The position numbers were made by a program, and so were the translations under genes. Below are positions 52,324 to 64,000 of a stretch of DNA of 64,000 bases, piece by piece (the first letter of the stretch is position 1; each line of letters opens with the position of its first letter). The DNA lies in the NCBI RefSeq assembly GCF_001083805.1, contig NZ_JXSK01000004.1, forward strand, positions 310,001 to 374,000. Direction: 5' to 3'. The stretch comes from Photorhabdus luminescens subsp. luminescens. Lineage in GTDB: Bacteria > Pseudomonadota > Gammaproteobacteria > Enterobacterales > Enterobacteriaceae. The notes under the pieces were generated by a model. The model saw only the letters and a program-made list of their open reading frames with translations, was not told the origin of the DNA and did not search any database.

Positions 52324-53172
52324 TCAAAACACCAGCAACATCATGCCGGCAAAGACAGGGATCGCAGCAGTCAGACTATCAATACGATCCATAACACCGC
52401 CATGTCCCGGAATTAGCTGGCTGCTATCCTTAATACCTGATTCACGTTTGAACATACTCTCAGTCAAATCACCAAATACAGAAGCGATAACAACAATAGC
52501 AGAACACAACATAAGTTTTTCAGGCATTGCAGGTACTGGAGCATATTTCCCAAACAACCATGAAATAATGGCCGCTGTCATTAACCCCCCGATTAATCCT
52601 TCCAGCGTTTTTCCGGGAGAAACTTTCGGCGCCATTTTACGTTTACCTAAAGTACGTCCGAAGAGATAAGCACCGGAATCCGCTCCCCATACCAGCAACA
52701 TGACATACAGTAACCACCATGCGCCATAATATGAATTATCACCATATCCCTGAGTCCGTAAAACCATCATTCCACAGTAAAACGGCACTAATGTCAGGAC
52801 ACCAAACAAAAGGCGCAAGAAAATGGATTTCTTCCAAATTACAGCGGAAGAAGGATAGGTAACAACCAGAAGCGTCGCGACAATCCACCAAATCATTCCT
52901 CCCCACAGGATAAAAGTGATTTGCGGTTGTCCAATCAAATCAGTGAAATCTGGCAGAGTATACTGTAGGGCTAATAAACCAATAGCAAACAGAACTGCCA
53001 GAATAGCCCGTTTCTTTTGGCTAAATAAGCCGGCGAATTGCCCCCATTCCCATGCAGCAAGGGCTGAAACAGCGATAATAACCAGCCCAAACGCTACTGG
53101 CGGCAGCAAAAACAGAGCGGCAATCACAAGAGGGATTAATATCACAGCCGTTATAAGGCGGTACTTCAGCAA
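52324..53172 (-). CDS. cdsA: Phosphatidate cytidylyltransferase
   Basis: Makes CDP-diacylglycerol from phosphatidate and CTP, the precursor used by PssA elsewhere in this window. The 282-residue product has about eight hydrophobic segments and the CDS signature S-x-x-K-R-x-x-x-K-D-x-x-x-x-x-P-G-H-G-G-x-x-D, seen near the C-terminus as KRESGIKDSSQLIPGHGGVMDRID. Cotranscribed with uppS, nine bases away. Confidence 0.95.
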   Translation of the reverse strand: MLKYRLITAVILIPLVIAALFLLPPVAFGLVIIAVSALAAWEWGQFAGLFSQKKRAILAVLFAIGLLALQYTLPDFTDLIGQPQITFILWGGMIWWIVATLLVVTYPSSAVIWKKSIFLRLLFGVLTLVPFYCGMMVLRTQGYGDNSYYGAWWLLYVMLLVWGADSGAYLFGRTLGKRKMAPKVSPGKTLEGLIGGLMTAAIISWLFGKYAPVPAMPEKLMLCSAIVVIASVFGDLTESMFKRESGIKDSSQLIPGHGGVMDRIDSLTAAIPVFAGMMLLVF

Positions 53173-53181
53173 GAGTTCCTC

Positions 53182-53946
53182 CTATGATCCCACATCGGCA
53201 TCGTCTGGTATTGTTCCGCCAAACCGGCGTTCTCTTTTGGCAAAGGCATTAATTGCACCTTCAAAAACGGTTTCATCAAAATCAGGCCAGAGTATATCGG
53301 TAAAATAGAATTCTGCATAAGCTATCTGCCATAACAGAAAATTACTGATACGATGTTCACCTCCGGTTCTGATGACTAAATCAACCTGAGGCTGCTGGCT
53401 TAGATTCATATAATTATTAACTAATTCTTCAGTAATATCCTGTGGCTCAAGGGAATTATCTTTAATCTGCTGAGCAATTTTCTGAATACTTTGAACAATA
53501 TCCCAACGACCGCCATAATTTGCAGCAATATTAAGTTGCAGCCCCGTATTATTAGCAGTCAACTTAACTGAGCGATAGATACGATCCCGTAAACGCTCAC
53601 TAAACCGGCTGATATCGCCAATAACAGATAATCTAATATTATGCTTATGTAAACTTTTGACTTCACTATCTAGTGCAAAAATAAATAATTCCATTAAAGA
53701 ACTGATTTCTTGCTCCGGCCGATTCCAGTTTTCACTACTGAAAGCGTATAGCGTCAGTGACTCAATTTTATGTTTAGCCGAGAAACTCACCGCACTCCGT
53801 ACCGCTTTAATCCCCGCACGATGACCAAAGGCTCTTAATTTCCCTCGTTTCTTTGCCCAACGGCCGTTACCATCCATAATAATAGCAACATGTTTAGGTA
53901 ATAATGACGATAAATCGTTCTGATGATGATTGCTGGATAATATCAC
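53182..53946 (-). CDS. uppS: Undecaprenyl diphosphate synthase
   Basis: cis-Prenyltransferase that builds the C55 lipid carrier for peptidoglycan and O-antigen. The 254-residue product carries [12 protein letters not shown] with catalytic D25, [19 protein letters not shown], and the C-terminal [19 protein letters not shown] with the arginines that hold the diphosphate. First gene after a terminator-containing gap from dxr, and likely cotranscribed with cdsA, rseP and bamA. Confidence 0.96.
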   Translation of the reverse strand: MILSSNHHQNDLSSLLPKHVAIIMDGNGRWAKKRGKLRAFGHRAGIKAVRSAVSFSAKHKIESLTLYAFSSENWNRPEQEISSLMELFIFALDSEVKSLHKHNIRLSVIGDISRFSERLRDRIYRSVKLTANNTGLQLNIAANYGGRWDIVQSIQKIAQQIKDNSLEPQDITEELVNNYMNLSQQPQVDLVIRTGGEHRISNFLLWQIAYAEFYFTDILWPDFDETVFEGAINAFAKRERRFGGTIPDDADVGS

Positions 53947-54004
53947 TCAATTAATCCTTTACTGGTCAGGGTAATTCTCTTACAAGTTCAGGCATCTCAA
54001 ACAT

Positions 54005-54033
54005 AAAAAAGCCGTGTCTAGTATCCACAGCTT
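54005..54033 (-). terminator. Terminator after dxr
   Basis: On the minus strand AAGCTGTG/CACGGCTT with one G-U pair and a nine-base loop, then TTTT. About 130 bases past dxr. Confidence 0.7.
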
Positions 54034-54161
54034 GGGTAAAAGCCTAATTATCTGGAAGAGAACTTCCAAAATCTGGACCGTTAATTATATCAACCAACAG
54101 TTATACGCAAACTATACCACCAGGTAAAAATGCGGACAAATACCCATTTGCCAATCAAAGA

Positions 54162-55358
54162 CTATCTGATAAATGAACGAATAGTCTTCATAGCCAAATC
54201 TCTTGCGAGATTATCAATCTGTAAGACTTCCTCAATGCTCTGAGGTTCCGGCAAATTTAATTTTTCTACAACCTGCCGGTTTATAATTGCAATATCTGTG
54301 AAAGAGATTCCATTTTGTAAAAAAATCTTAACGATTTCTTCATTCGCTGCGTTCAAGGCCGTGGTTGCCGCCTGACCTGCATGGCAAGCTTCAATAGCCA
54401 GTTTCAAACATGGATACCGTTCATAATCTGGTTTCGAGAACGTCAGTGTACCTAAAGAATAAAAATCAAGAGGTTCAACACCAGAAGCAATACGATTTGG
54501 GTACGCCATTGCATAGGCAATAGGTGTACACATATCCGGCGTTCCTAATTGAGCAATAACGCTGCCATCCTGATAACGGACCATAGAGTGAATAACCGAT
54601 TGAGGATGGATTACCACTTCCATTTCCGCAGCAGATGCATTGAACAGGCAACACGCCTCAATATATTCCAGCCCCTTATTCATCATTGTCGCAGAATCTA
54701 CCGAGATCTTACGCCCCATCGACCAATTCGGATGAGCGCAAGCCTGATCCGGTGTAACAAAAGCCAATTGCTCCAAAGGGGTATGACGAAAAGGCCCGCC
54801 AGATCCTGTCAGAATGATATTAGCAATGCCATGTTGTTTTAGATCTCTGCGCCCAAGGTTTTGCTGTATAACCTCAGGTAAACTCTGGAAAATAGCATTA
54901 TGTTCACTGTCAATAGGTAATAATTGAGCATTATGTTTCGCTACCGCATCCATAAAGAATCGGCCACTGGTAATCAGCGACTCTTTATTAGCAAGTAAAA
55001 TCTGTTTACCCGCCCGGATGGCCGCCAGCGTCGGCAATAAACCTGCAACACCAACAATCCCAGACATAACCTGATCAACATCATTCAAAGCAGCTAAATC
55101 ACACGCAGCCTGCTCTCCGAAAAATACCTCGGTTTTACAATCTTGTTCAATAAGCAACTGACGCAACTCTTTTGCGGAAACTTCGTCCGCCATTGCAGCA
55201 TATTGAGGCCGAAATTCCAGACATTGCTCAGCCATAACCTGAACATTTTTTCCAGCGGCAAGCGCTGTGGCTTTAAATTTATCAGGATTATTGCGAACTA
55301 CAGTAAGTGTACTTTTGCCTACGGAACCTGTGGAACCAAGGATGGTCAACCTTTTCAT
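54162..55358 (-). CDS. dxr: 1-deoxy-D-xylulose 5-phosphate reductoisomerase
   Basis: Turns DXP into MEP with NADPH, the first committed isoprenoid step and the fosmidomycin target; it feeds UppS next door. The 398 residues equal the E. coli length. The Rossmann motif is [10 protein letters not shown] (8-17); the metal and substrate region is [10 protein letters not shown]; the flexible loop is [23 protein letters not shown]. Confidence 0.97.
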   Translation of the reverse strand: MKRLTILGSTGSVGKSTLTVVRNNPDKFKATALAAGKNVQVMAEQCLEFRPQYAAMADEVSAKELRQLLIEQDCKTEVFFGEQAACDLAALNDVDQVMSGIVGVAGLLPTLAAIRAGKQILLANKESLITSGRFFMDAVAKHNAQLLPIDSEHNAIFQSLPEVIQQNLGRRDLKQHGIANIILTGSGGPFRHTPLEQLAFVTPDQACAHPNWSMGRKISVDSATMMNKGLEYIEACCLFNASAAEMEVVIHPQSVIHSMVRYQDGSVIAQLGTPDMCTPIAYAMAYPNRIASGVEPLDFYSLGTLTFSKPDYERYPCLKLAIEACHAGQAATTALNAANEEIVKIFLQNGISFTDIAIINRQVVEKLNLPEPQSIEEVLQIDNLARDLAMKTIRSFIR

Positions 55359-55499
55359 ACTGATGCTCTGAATTGTTTTATCTGGTGTGTATTGATACTT
55401 GTCTGATTTGCCTGGCTATGGACGCTCACGACTTCAGAGAAATGCCGAATAAAAATAGCGCCGCACGATAGCAGCGCTTGATGTATCTCATGAAAGAGA

Positions 55500-56057
55500 T
55501 TAGAACTCCATCAGTTCTTCTTCTTTCTTCGTTAAAGCTTCATCAACTTTTTTGATGAAGTTATCCGTCAGCTTTTGAATATCATCCTGCGCACGACGCT
55601 CATCATCTTCGCTAATCTCTTTGTCTTTCAACAACGCTTTGATTTTGTCGTTAGCATCACGACGAATATTACGCACAGAGACACGCCCCTGCTCAGCTTC
55701 GCCACGAACCACCTTAATCAAATCTTTACGGCGCTCTTCTGTTAATGGCGGCAAAGGAACACGGATTGTTGTCCCGGCAGAAGATGGATTCAGCCCTAAA
55801 TCAGAAGCCATGATTGCCTTTTCAATCGCCGGCGTCATAGTACGATCAAATACCGTGATAGCCAAGGTACGTGCATCCTCAGCGACGACATTAGCAAGCT
55901 GACGCAAAGGCGTTGGTGTACCATAATACTCAACAGTGAGACCATCCAGCAGACTAGGAGAAGCTCGGCCGGTACGAACTTTGCTAATTTGGTTTTTAAG
56001 TGCTTCGACGCTCTTTTCCATACGGTCTTGCGCGTCTTTTTTGATTTCATTAATCAC
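55500..56057 (-). CDS. frr: Ribosome recycling factor
   Basis: With EF-G splits post-termination ribosomes. The 185 residues equal E. coli RRF. The tRNA-like shape comes from a three-helix bundle plus a small domain (about 31-104). [14 protein letters not shown] and the conserved [13 protein letters not shown] helix are present. Follows pyrH after 118 bases in the rpsB-tsf-pyrH-frr order. Confidence 0.97.
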   Translation of the reverse strand: MINEIKKDAQDRMEKSVEALKNQISKVRTGRASPSLLDGLTVEYYGTPTPLRQLANVVAEDARTLAITVFDRTMTPAIEKAIMASDLGLNPSSAGTTIRVPLPPLTEERRKDLIKVVRGEAEQGRVSVRNIRRDANDKIKALLKDKEISEDDERRAQDDIQKLTDNFIKKVDEALTKKEEELMEF

Positions 56058-56175
56058 GTTACAAACCCTTGGGAACTGGTTGTTTTCAAGCCATAAGTCA
56101 TTATGGCCATGTTTGTTAAATTTGGCGTATCAGGCGACTCATCATACCGCCAAACATCTCTGGTGTCTTTGAACA

Positions 56176-56904
56176 TTACTCATGAGAAATTAGGGTACCT
56201 TCATTTTCCCCCATCACCACACGACGCAACGCCCCCGGCTTATTCATGTTAAATACGCGAATAGGTAAGCTATGATCACGAGCCAGAGTGAATGCCGCCA
56301 AATCCATGACTTTCAATTCACGCTCTAATACCTGCTGATAAGAGAGCCTATCAAACAATACCGCTTCTGAATCTTTAGCCGGATCAGCCGAGTAAACACC
56401 ATCTACTTTAGTTGCTTTTAACACAACATCTGCTTCAATCTCAATACCACGCAAACACGCTGCCGAATCTGTAGTAAAGAACGGATTGCCGGTACCCGCA
56501 GAGAAAATAACAACACGACCATGACGTAACAAACTAATCGCTTCTGCCCAACTATAGTTATCGCAAACGCCATTCAAAGGAATTGCAGACATTAGACGGG
56601 CGTTCACATAGGCGCGATGTAATGCATCCCGCATTGCCAGACCATTCATCACTGTTGCCAACATGCCCATGTGGTCGCCGACTACACGGTTCATTCCTGC
56701 TTCTGCCAAGCCAGCACCACGAAACAGATTACCACCGCCAATGACGACACCGACCTGTATGCCCAACTCAACCAGTTCTTTGATCTCCTGAGCCATACGA
56801 TCTAAAACGCTGGCGTCTATACCAAAACCTTCTGCACCTTGCAGGGCTTCTCCACTAAGTTTAAGCAGGATACGCTGATATACGGGTTTTGCATTGGTTG
56901 CCAT
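56176..56904 (-). CDS. pyrH: Uridylate kinase
   Basis: Phosphorylates UMP to UDP; bacterial enzyme of the amino-acid-kinase fold, activated by GTP and inhibited by UTP. The 242-residue product shows [11 protein letters not shown] at the ATP site, GGGNLFRG, and [13 protein letters not shown] at the UMP site. Between tsf and frr. Confidence 0.97.
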   Translation of the reverse strand: MATNAKPVYQRILLKLSGEALQGAEGFGIDASVLDRMAQEIKELVELGIQVGVVIGGGNLFRGAGLAEAGMNRVVGDHMGMLATVMNGLAMRDALHRAYVNARLMSAIPLNGVCDNYSWAEAISLLRHGRVVIFSAGTGNPFFTTDSAACLRGIEIEADVVLKATKVDGVYSADPAKDSEAVLFDRLSYQQVLERELKVMDLAAFTLARDHSLPIRVFNMNKPGALRRVVMGENEGTLISHE

Positions 56905-57010
56905 GATGTTCTGTCCTAAGCAGAAAAGTATATTGGGGATTTACATACATCCGGGTCATTCTGACCAGATGCAAAAACTCAACGCCTACTGAAATAGGCG
57001 GTTTAGATTA

Positions 57011-57037
57011 GATAAAACAGAACCGCCATTTGGCGGC
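57011..57037 (-). terminator. Terminator after tsf
   Basis: On the minus strand GCCGCC-AAAT-GGCGGT, then TCTGTTTTATC. A second hairpin CGCCTA/TAGGCG follows at 56983-57000. Confidence 0.65.
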
Positions 57038-57057
57038 CCTGTTTATAAAAATTAAGA

Positions 57058-57909
57058 CTATTTACTCATTGCAGCAACTTCTGCTGCGAAATCAGTCTCA
57101 ACTTTCTCAATACCTTCACCCACTTCATAACGGATGAAGCTGGTCACTTTAGCACTGTTTTCTTTCAACAGATCGCCAACTGTTTTGCTTGGGTCCATCA
57201 CGAAATTCTGACCTGTCAGAGAGATCTCGCCGGTGAATTTATTCATACGGCCAGAAACCATTTTCTCTGCGATTTCACGTGGCTTACCAGACTGCATTGC
57301 GATATCCAGTTGGATTTGGTGCTCACGCTCAACAACATCAGCAGGTACATCGCTTGGGTTAACATATTCTGGCTTGCTTGCGGCGATGTGCATGGCCACA
57401 TGCTTAATCAGCTCTTCATTAGCGCCTTCAGCCGCAACCAGAACACCGATACGCGCGCCGTGCAGGTAAGTACCCAGTTGTTCGCCTTCTAATACAGAAA
57501 CGCGACGAATGTTGATGTTTTCACCGATTTTAGCAACCAGTGCAGTACGCTGTTCTTCAAACTTAGCTTTCAGCGTTTCAACATCAGAGATTTTATCAGC
57601 CAATACTGCTGCCATAACTTCTTTACCGAAAGCGATAAAGCCAGCATCTTTAGCAACGAAGTCAGTTTCACAGTTCAGCTCAACCAAAGCGCCGAATTTG
57701 CCATCAGTAGCCACTTCCGCCAGGATGATACCTTCAGCAGCAACACGGCCAGCTTTCTTAGCCGCTTTCGCTTGACCAGACTTACGCATGTTGTCAATCG
57801 CTAATTCGATATCGCCATTAGCTTCAACCAACGCTTTTTTACATTCCATCATACCTGCGCCAGTACGCTCACGCAGTTCTTTTACCAAAGCAGCAGTAAT
57901 TCCAGACAT
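57058..57909 (-). CDS. tsf: Translation elongation factor Ts
   Basis: Nucleotide exchange factor for EF-Tu. The 283 residues equal E. coli EF-Ts. The N-terminal UBA-like domain shows [19 protein letters not shown], followed by the [10 protein letters not shown] motif that inserts into EF-Tu and two core subdomains. Follows rpsB after 150 bases with an attenuator-like hairpin between. Confidence 0.98.
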   Translation of the reverse strand: MSGITAALVKELRERTGAGMMECKKALVEANGDIELAIDNMRKSGQAKAAKKAGRVAAEGIILAEVATDGKFGALVELNCETDFVAKDAGFIAFGKEVMAAVLADKISDVETLKAKFEEQRTALVAKIGENINIRRVSVLEGEQLGTYLHGARIGVLVAAEGANEELIKHVAMHIAASKPEYVNPSDVPADVVEREHQIQLDIAMQSGKPREIAEKMVSGRMNKFTGEISLTGQNFVMDPSKTVGDLLKENSAKVTSFIRYEVGEGIEKVETDFAAEVAAMSK

Positions 57910-57979
57910 TTGTTTTATTCCTCGATGTATCCCGCAGGAAGAGAGTATTCCGCATGGATAGTTCTTATATTAGATACGT

Positions 57980-58003
57980 AAAAGGGGGCCATAATAGGCC
58001 CCC
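57980..58003 (-). terminator. Attenuator between rpsB and tsf
   Basis: On the minus strand GGGGGCC-TATTAT-GGCCCCC, then TTTTACG. A compact GC-rich hairpin with short T-tract, 57 bases past rpsB. It would lower tsf transcription relative to rpsB. Confidence 0.75.
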
Positions 58004-58059
58004 CTAACCAATATATTTCAATACCTGGTTAATAAGGGCTCAATAATGAGCTTGCCTTA

Positions 58060-58920
<861 letters not shown>

Positions 58921-59213
58921 ATTTAACGTCACTCTGTTTTGCCTCAGTGACAAATACAGAGAACGCCGGCGCGCTTTATATCATAAACCCACCTAAGACA
59001 CCAACTTTTGTTGCCATCTTCCGATAGCTCAATGTGAAAAGAAAGGCAGGATTACGAAAGGTATTCTTGATAGGCAAAAAGGTAACGAGGGAAATAGGGC
59101 TGCCAACTGTTATTGGCAGATATTCTGTAGGCTGATACCATTAGTTCAATAATTTTTTCCTTGTTGAAAAACATACAACCAGCAGATTCGCTGGCATTGA
59201 ATGGACAAGTTTC
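58921..59213. promoter_or_regulatory. Divergent rpsB-map region
   Basis: Together with the rpsB leader this makes a 428-bp gap. It must hold the rpsB promoter (a TATACT-like box lies at the edge of the leader) and the map promoter. A small hairpin CTGCCAA/TTGGCAG occurs at 59100-59119. No operator is recognised. Confidence 0.35.
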
Positions 59214-60011
59214 ATGGCAATCTCAATTAAAACCTCTGAAGATATTGAAAAAATGCGCGTCGCCGGTCAACTGGCGGCAGAAGTGTTGGAAATTATTGAA
59301 CCTTACGTCAAACCCGGTGTAACAACAGGCGAATTAGATCGTATCTGTCACGATCACATTACCAATAAACAACAAGCTGTCTCTGCCTGCCTTGGTTATC
59401 ACGGTTTCCCAAAATCCGTTTGTATTTCTGTTAATGACGTCGTGTGTCATGGTATCCCAAGTGATGATAAAGCATTGAAAGATGGCGATATTGTCAATAT
59501 TGATGTGACTGTCATCAAAGAGGGCTTCCACGGTGATACATCAAAAATGTTCATAGTTGGTAAACCAACCATTCAGGGTGAGCGCCTATGCCGCATCACT
59601 CAGGAAAGCCTCTATCTGGCCTTGAAAATGGTGAAACCCGGCATTCGTCTGCGTACCCTTGGTAGAGCCATCCAACAATTTGTTGAGGCCAAAGATTTTT
59701 CTGTGGTCCGTGAATATTGCGGTCACGGCATCGGCGAAGGCTTCCATGAGGAACCGCAAGTACTGCACTATGATGCCGATGATGGCGGGGTTGTTCTGCA
59801 AAAAGGTATGGCTTTTACTATTGAGCCAATGGTTAACACCGGTGACTACCGCATCCGTACCATGAAAGATGGCTGGACAGTCAAAACGAAGGACCGCAGC
59901 CTGTCCGCTCAGTATGAACATACCATTGTTGTTACTGATAACGGCTGTGAAATCATGACATTGCGTAAAGAAGAAGAGCCAACACTTTCCGCAGTCTTGG
60001 TAAATGAATAA
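59214..60011 (+). CDS. map: Methionine aminopeptidase type I
   Basis: Removes the N-terminal Met from new proteins. The 265-residue product has the five metal ligands in NIDVTVIKEGFHGDTSK (two Asp), CGHGIG (His), TIEPMVN (Glu) and QYEHTIVV (Glu). N-terminus MAISIKTSEDIEKMR matches E. coli. Divergent from rpsB and followed by glnD, as in E. coli. Confidence 0.97.
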   Translation: MAISIKTSEDIEKMRVAGQLAAEVLEIIEPYVKPGVTTGELDRICHDHITNKQQAVSACLGYHGFPKSVCISVNDVVCHGIPSDDKALKDGDIVNIDVTVIKEGFHGDTSKMFIVGKPTIQGERLCRITQESLYLALKMVKPGIRLRTLGRAIQQFVEAKDFSVVREYCGHGIGEGFHEEPQVLHYDADDGGVVLQKGMAFTIEPMVNTGDYRIRTMKDGWTVKTKDRSLSAQYEHTIVVTDNGCEIMTLRKEEEPTLSAVLVNE

Positions 60012-60028
60012 CTAAAACAGCAAACTAC

Positions 60029-60057
60029 GAAGCCTTGTTGAAATCATACAAGGCTTC
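60029..60057 (+). other. Hairpin between map and glnD
   Basis: Perfect ten-base-pair stem GAAGCCTTGT/ACAAGGCTTC with a nine-base loop, 18 bases past map. The next bases are CAAATCTCTTCTC, without a T-run, so termination is uncertain. Confidence 0.5.
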
Positions 60058-60119
60058 CAAATCTCTTCTCCGCAATATCCCCTTGTTTAACACCCTACTT
60101 TCTCAGTAATCTGGCCGTT

Positions 60120-62798
60120 ATGATTCGCCTTTCCCATAGGTTTATACTTATGTCAGCAGATATCGCCACAATTCGGGCCCCTATCCCGCCACTTTCTCCC
60201 GCTGATTTTTCTAGTGAAGAGCTTCACTACCCCGTGTTGAAACAGCACCTCGAAGAATTTCAGCTTTGGCTGGAACATGCATTTAAAGCGGGTATTTCCG
60301 CAGAAGCCTTGATTTCCGCACGCAGTGATTACATAGACCAGTTGTTACAACAATTATGGTATGCCTATGAATTTGATAAAATTTCATCACTTTCATTGAT
60401 TGCCGTCGGCGGATATGGCCGGCGGGAACTGCATCCACTATCTGATATTGACGTGCTGATACTCAGCGCACAACCGCTCACACCGCCTCAAGCTCAGGAT
60501 GTTGGGCAATTTATCACTTTACTATGGGATATCCGGCTGGAAGTCGGCCACAGTGTCCGCACATTTGAAGAGTGTTTGCTGGAAGGGCTGTCAGATCTGA
60601 CTATTGCGACGAATTTAATCGAATCACGGTTAATTTGTGGCGATCCATCCATTTTTCTTCGATTACAGCAACATACTTTCAGTGATGGTTTTTGGCCTTC
60701 CACTGACTTCTTTGATGCTAAAATTGTCGAACAACACGAACGCCATCAGCGCTATCACAGCACCAGTTATAATCTGGAACCTGATATCAAAAGCAGCCCC
60801 GGCGGGTTGCGAGACATCCACACTTTACTGTGGGTTGCCCGCCGCCATTTTGGTGCAACCTCTATAGATGAAATGGTTGACTTTGGTTTCCTAACAGCGG
60901 AAGAACGTAATGAACTAAATGAATGCCAAAGTTTCCTTTGGCGGATCCGCTTTGCTCTACATCTGATAGTCAATCGTTATGATAACCGTCTGTTATTTGA
61001 TCGCCAGTTCAGTATTGCTCAATTATTAGGTTATCAGGGAGAGCGTAATCAACCAGTAGAACGAATGATGAAAGATTTCTACCGGATGACTCGCCGCGTC
61101 AGCGAACTCAACAATATGCTACTGCAACTATTTGATGAAGCTATTCTGGCACTGGAAACCAATGAAAAATCCCGCCCACTGGATAGTGAATTCCAGCTAC
61201 GGGGACAACTTATTGATCTCATCGATGAAACCCTATTTATCAAAGAACCCGCGGCTATTATGCGGATGTTTTATCTCATGGCAGAACATGAGGAAGTTCA
61301 AGGCATTTATTCTACTACGTTACGCCACCTCCGTTATGCCCGCCGCAACCTGTCTCAGCCGTTGTGTGAATTACCTGAAGCTCGCCAAATTTTTATGGAT
61401 ATCCTACGTCACCCAAGGGCGATTGAAAGCGCATTTGTGCCTATGCATCGTCACAGTGTTCTTGGCGCTTATACACCGCTTTGGGGTAATATCGTCGGTC
61501 AGATGCAATTTGATCTGTTTCACGCCTATACCGTCGATGAACATACTATCCGTGTACTAAGAAAACTGGAAAGTTTTGCCGATGAGAATAATCGTGCAGC
61601 CCATCCACTCTGTGTTGAATTATACCCTCGTCTGCCGCAGCCAGAGCTTCTACGTCTAGCTGCACTATTTCATGATATCGCCAAAGGGCGTACTGGCGAC
61701 CACTCTGATCTTGGCGCTGACGATGCGCTAGCATTTTCATTGCAACATGGGCTTAACTCACTAGAAGCTGATTTGGTAGCCTGGCTGGTTCGTCATCATC
61801 TATTAATGTCGGTCACAGCTCAACGGCGAGATATTCAGGACCCAGAAATCATCAAGCAATTTGCTCATCAAATCCTCAATGAAACTCGGCTACGCTATCT
61901 GATCTGTCTAACAGTCGCTGATATCTGCGCAACCAATATCAACCTATGGAATAGTTGGAAGCAGAGCTTGTTACGGGAACTCTATTTCTCTACAGAAAAT
62001 CAATTGCGCCAGGGAAATACGCCAGATTTTCGGGAACGCATCCGTCACAACCGTTTTCAGGCGCTTGCTCTGTTGCGCCAAGATAATATTAACGAGCAGA
62101 AACTCCATCAGCTCTGGAGTCGTTGTCATGCAGATTATTTCCTTCGCCATACGCCAAAACAACTCGCCTGGCACGCTCGCCATCTAGTACAACATGATTC
62201 TCAAGAGTCACTGATACTGATAAGTACCAAGCCAACTCGCGGCGGCACAGAAATTTTTATCTGGAGCTTAGATCGCCCTTCCCTGTTTGCGGCGGTTGTC
62301 GGCGAATTGGATAGACGTAACCTGAGTGTTCATAATGCTCAAATATTTACCAATCGTGATGGTATGACAATGGACACTTTCTTGGTATTGGAACCCAATG
62401 GTCATCCTTTAGCATCGGATCGCCACGAAATAATACGTAACGCACTTTTACAAGTCGTTCTGGATCCTCATACCAAGACACCGAAAACACGAAAATTGCC
62501 AACCAAACTGCGCCACTTCAACGTACCAACAAAAGTGACCTTCTTACCTACCCATAATGAACGACGCACCTATATGGAACTATTTGCCTTGGATCAACCG
62601 GGATTACTGGCAAGAGTTGGTAATATTTTTGCCGAAATGGGGGTTTCACTGCATGGTGCACATATCACCACCATCGGTGAACGTGTCGAAGACTTTTTTG
62701 TTCTGGCAGATAAGGATCACAAAGCATTAAATAAAAAAGTCAGAGAAGAATTATCAGAAAGGTTGACAGCAACCCTAAATCCAAAGGATAAAATATAA
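60120..62798 (+). CDS. glnD: Bifunctional PII uridylyltransferase/uridylyl-removing enzyme
   Basis: Nitrogen sensor that uridylylates PII (GlnB/GlnK) when glutamine is low and removes UMP when it is high. The 892-residue product (E. coli 890) shows the nucleotidyltransferase motif [19 protein letters not shown], a GlnE-like linker, the HD hydrolase with [13 protein letters not shown] and RHHLLMS, and two C-terminal ACT domains that bind glutamine ([34 protein letters not shown]). The start is uncertain: ATG 60150 (MSADIAT) is an equally good choice. Confidence 0.95.
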   Translation: MIRLSHRFILMSADIATIRAPIPPLSPADFSSEELHYPVLKQHLEEFQLWLEHAFKAGISAEALISARSDYIDQLLQQLWYAYEFDKISSLSLIAVGGYGRRELHPLSDIDVLILSAQPLTPPQAQDVGQFITLLWDIRLEVGHSVRTFEECLLEGLSDLTIATNLIESRLICGDPSIFLRLQQHTFSDGFWPSTDFFDAKIVEQHERHQRYHSTSYNLEPDIKSSPGGLRDIHTLLWVARRHFGATSIDEMVDFGFLTAEERNELNECQSFLWRIRFALHLIVNRYDNRLLFDRQFSIAQLLGYQGERNQPVERMMKDFYRMTRRVSELNNMLLQLFDEAILALETNEKSRPLDSEFQLRGQLIDLIDETLFIKEPAAIMRMFYLMAEHEEVQGIYSTTLRHLRYARRNLSQPLCELPEARQIFMDILRHPRAIESAFVPMHRHSVLGAYTPLWGNIVGQMQFDLFHAYTVDEHTIRVLRKLESFADENNRAAHPLCVELYPRLPQPELLRLAALFHDIAKGRTGDHSDLGADDALAFSLQHGLNSLEADLVAWLVRHHLLMSVTAQRRDIQDPEIIKQFAHQILNETRLRYLICLTVADICATNINLWNSWKQSLLRELYFSTENQLRQGNTPDFRERIRHNRFQALALLRQDNINEQKLHQLWSRCHADYFLRHTPKQLAWHARHLVQHDSQESLILISTKPTRGGTEIFIWSLDRPSLFAAVVGELDRRNLSVHNAQIFTNRDGMTMDTFLVLEPNGHPLASDRHEIIRNALLQVVLDPHTKTPKTRKLPTKLRHFNVPTKVTFLPTHNERRTYMELFALDQPGLLARVGNIFAEMGVSLHGAHITTIGERVEDFFVLADKDHKALNKKVREELSERLTATLNPKDKI

Positions 62799-62844
62799 CT
62801 GAATATAAGCCCATGATTCGGACGATAACCAAGGAACCGATGCA

Positions 62845-63669
62845 ATGCAGCAATTACAATCCATTATCGAAAATGCTTTTGAAAACCGCGCAACGCTTAC
62901 TCCAGCAACAGTCAACCATGAAACACGTGATGCTGTTACTCAAGTCATCAATCTTCTGGATAGTGGAAAACTGCGCGTTGCAGAGAAAATTGACGGTCAG
63001 TGGGTCACTCATCAATGGCTAAAAATGGCTGTACTGCTCTCTTTCCGTATTAATGAAAATCAGATCATTGATGGCGCAGAAAGCCGTTATTTCGATAAAG
63101 TTCCGATGAAATTCTCTGACTATGATCAGGCAAGATTTGAAAAAGAGGGCTTTCGCGTAGTACCTCCTGCGACAGCACGTCAAGGGGTCTTTATTGCCCG
63201 TAACTGCGTACTGATGCCTTCCTATGTCAACATCGGCGCTTACGTTGATGAAGGAACAATGGTAGATACCTGGGCAACAGTCGGCTCCTGTGCCCAAATT
63301 GGTAAAAACGTCCATTTATCCGGTGGTGTCGGCATCGGCGGCGTATTGGAACCATTGCAAGCTAACCCAACCATCATTGAAGACAACTGCTTTATCGGCG
63401 CCCGTTCTGAAATTGTAGAAGGTGTCATTGTCGAAGAGGGTTCAGTGATTTCAATGGGTGTCTATATCGGTCAAAGCACCAAAATCTATGATCGTGAAAC
63501 AGGCGAAATCCATTATGGTCGCGTCCCTGCGGGTTCTGTTGTTGTCTCTGGCAACCTCCCATCAAAAGATGGTAGTTATAGCCTGTATTGTGCTGTCATT
63601 GTCAAAAAAGTGGATGCCAAAACACGAGGAAAAGTGGGCATTAATGAACTACTTAGATCGATAGATTAA
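62845..63669 (+). CDS. dapD: Tetrahydrodipicolinate N-succinyltransferase
   Basis: Step of the succinylase route to diaminopimelate and lysine, using succinyl-CoA. The 274 residues equal E. coli DapD. Helical N-terminal domain, then a left-handed beta-helix with the conserved [23 protein letters not shown] and [22 protein letters not shown] lies 9 bases before ATG 62845. Placed 46 bases past glnD. Confidence 0.97.
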   Translation: MQQLQSIIENAFENRATLTPATVNHETRDAVTQVINLLDSGKLRVAEKIDGQWVTHQWLKMAVLLSFRINENQIIDGAESRYFDKVPMKFSDYDQARFEKEGFRVVPPATARQGVFIARNCVLMPSYVNIGAYVDEGTMVDTWATVGSCAQIGKNVHLSGGVGIGGVLEPLQANPTIIEDNCFIGARSEIVEGVIVEEGSVISMGVYIGQSTKIYDRETGEIHYGRVPAGSVVVSGNLPSKDGSYSLYCAVIVKKVDAKTRGKVGINELLRSID

Positions 63670-63674
63670 ACTTT

Positions 63675-63710
63675 AAAATAGCGGATAATAAATAAGTCCG
63701 CTATTTTTTT
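63675..63710 (+). terminator. Rho-independent terminator after dapD
   Basis: Perfect 11-bp stem AAAATAGCGGA/TCCGCTATTTT with an 11-base loop, running into TTTTTTT. Confidence 0.92.
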
Positions 63711-63883
63711 GCTTTTTATCATCATTACCGACCTCAGTCAGTGTTATTAATATAGGGAGTTTGAACGCGGGCAACGTGCACAACCTGGAACGGATACAGC
63801 GTACATAAGACGTTTGAGCACGACCCACATTCAAAATAACGTATAAAATAACCTACTGGGAAAAATACCCTTAAGGTGGCGCC

Positions 63884-64000
63884 ATGTACGATAATTTAAA
63901 GAGTCTGGGGATCACATACCCCGAAGAAATTGACCGCTATAGTCTGCGTCAGGAAGCTAACAACGATATTCTGAAAATCTATTTCCGCAAGGATAAAGGT
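63884..64000 (+). CDS. yaeH: UPF0325 family protein YaeH (5' part)
   Basis: The first 39 codons, cut by the window end. [31 protein letters not shown] and FRKDKG match the N-terminus of E. coli YaeH (about 128 residues), a soluble protein of unknown function. AAGGTGG lies about six bases before the ATG. Located downstream of dapD as in E. coli. Confidence 0.93.

Noticed and set aside
56983-57000. Hairpin CGCCTA/TAGGCG as a separate small RNA between pyrH and tsf
   Set aside because: It lies in the tsf-pyrH spacer with no own promoter visible; more likely part of the tsf 3' end.

Overview
This 64 kb window is chromosomal DNA of a gammaproteobacterium of the order Enterobacterales. The proteins are close to Escherichia coli K-12 homologues throughout. 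The low GC content, the two 23S rRNA intervening sequences and an ERIC repeat point to the Morganellaceae, most likely Photorhabdus or a close relative. Species cannot be fixed from the sequence alone. Nearly all of the window is core genome; no prophage, CRISPR array or intact insertion sequence is visible.

Layout. (1) 1-2600: lipA, crcB, cspE and a small O6-alkylguanine-DNA alkyltransferase gene; a complete 127-bp ERIC repeat separates lipA from crcB. (2) 2700-6700: nrdHIEF, a class Ib ribonucleotide reductase operon behind paired NrdR boxes. (3) 7270-17050: proVWX (glycine betaine/proline ABC uptake), an intact ygaY-type MFS gene, ygaZH (branched-chain amino acid export), and the mprA-emrA-emrB multidrug efflux locus, in E. 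coli order. (4) 17090-22590: yfiF, pat and pssA. (5) 22600-23550: an AT-rich gene desert holding a decayed IS30-family transposase 3' end. (6) 23550-29850: a complete rRNA operon on the minus strand (16S, tRNA-Ile, tRNA-Ala, 23S, 5S). Its 23S gene carries insertions at both classical intervening-sequence sites (helix 25 and helix 45), and the helix-45 insert holds a frameshifted four-helix-bundle protein gene. (7) 29850-36260: gmhB, metNIQ behind a MetJ operator, rcsF, trmO and proS. (8) 36370-58790: a long minus-strand core cluster: nlpE, (rof on plus), tilS, accA, dnaE, rnhB, lpxB, lpxA, fabZ, lpxD, skp, bamA, rseP, cdsA, uppS, dxr, frr, pyrH, tsf, rpsB. Here translation, nucleotide supply, isoprenoid and phospholipid synthesis, lipid A synthesis, outer-membrane assembly and envelope stress proteolysis lie together. 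(9) 59214-64000: map, glnD, dapD and the start of yaeH on plus.

The most notable non-coding signals are: the two 23S intervening sequences; an intervening-sequence-like scar in the 23S-5S spacer; a hairpin-rich partial duplication of the 5S 3' end; an ERIC element that supplies the leader of crcB; three consecutive inverted repeats between mprA and emrA; and a rof leader whose hairpins could mask its ribosome binding site. By gene neighbourhood the rRNA operon looks like a hybrid of the E. coli rrnG and rrnH loci, suggesting an rrn-mediated rearrangement breakpoint. I found no convincing wholly new multigene system.
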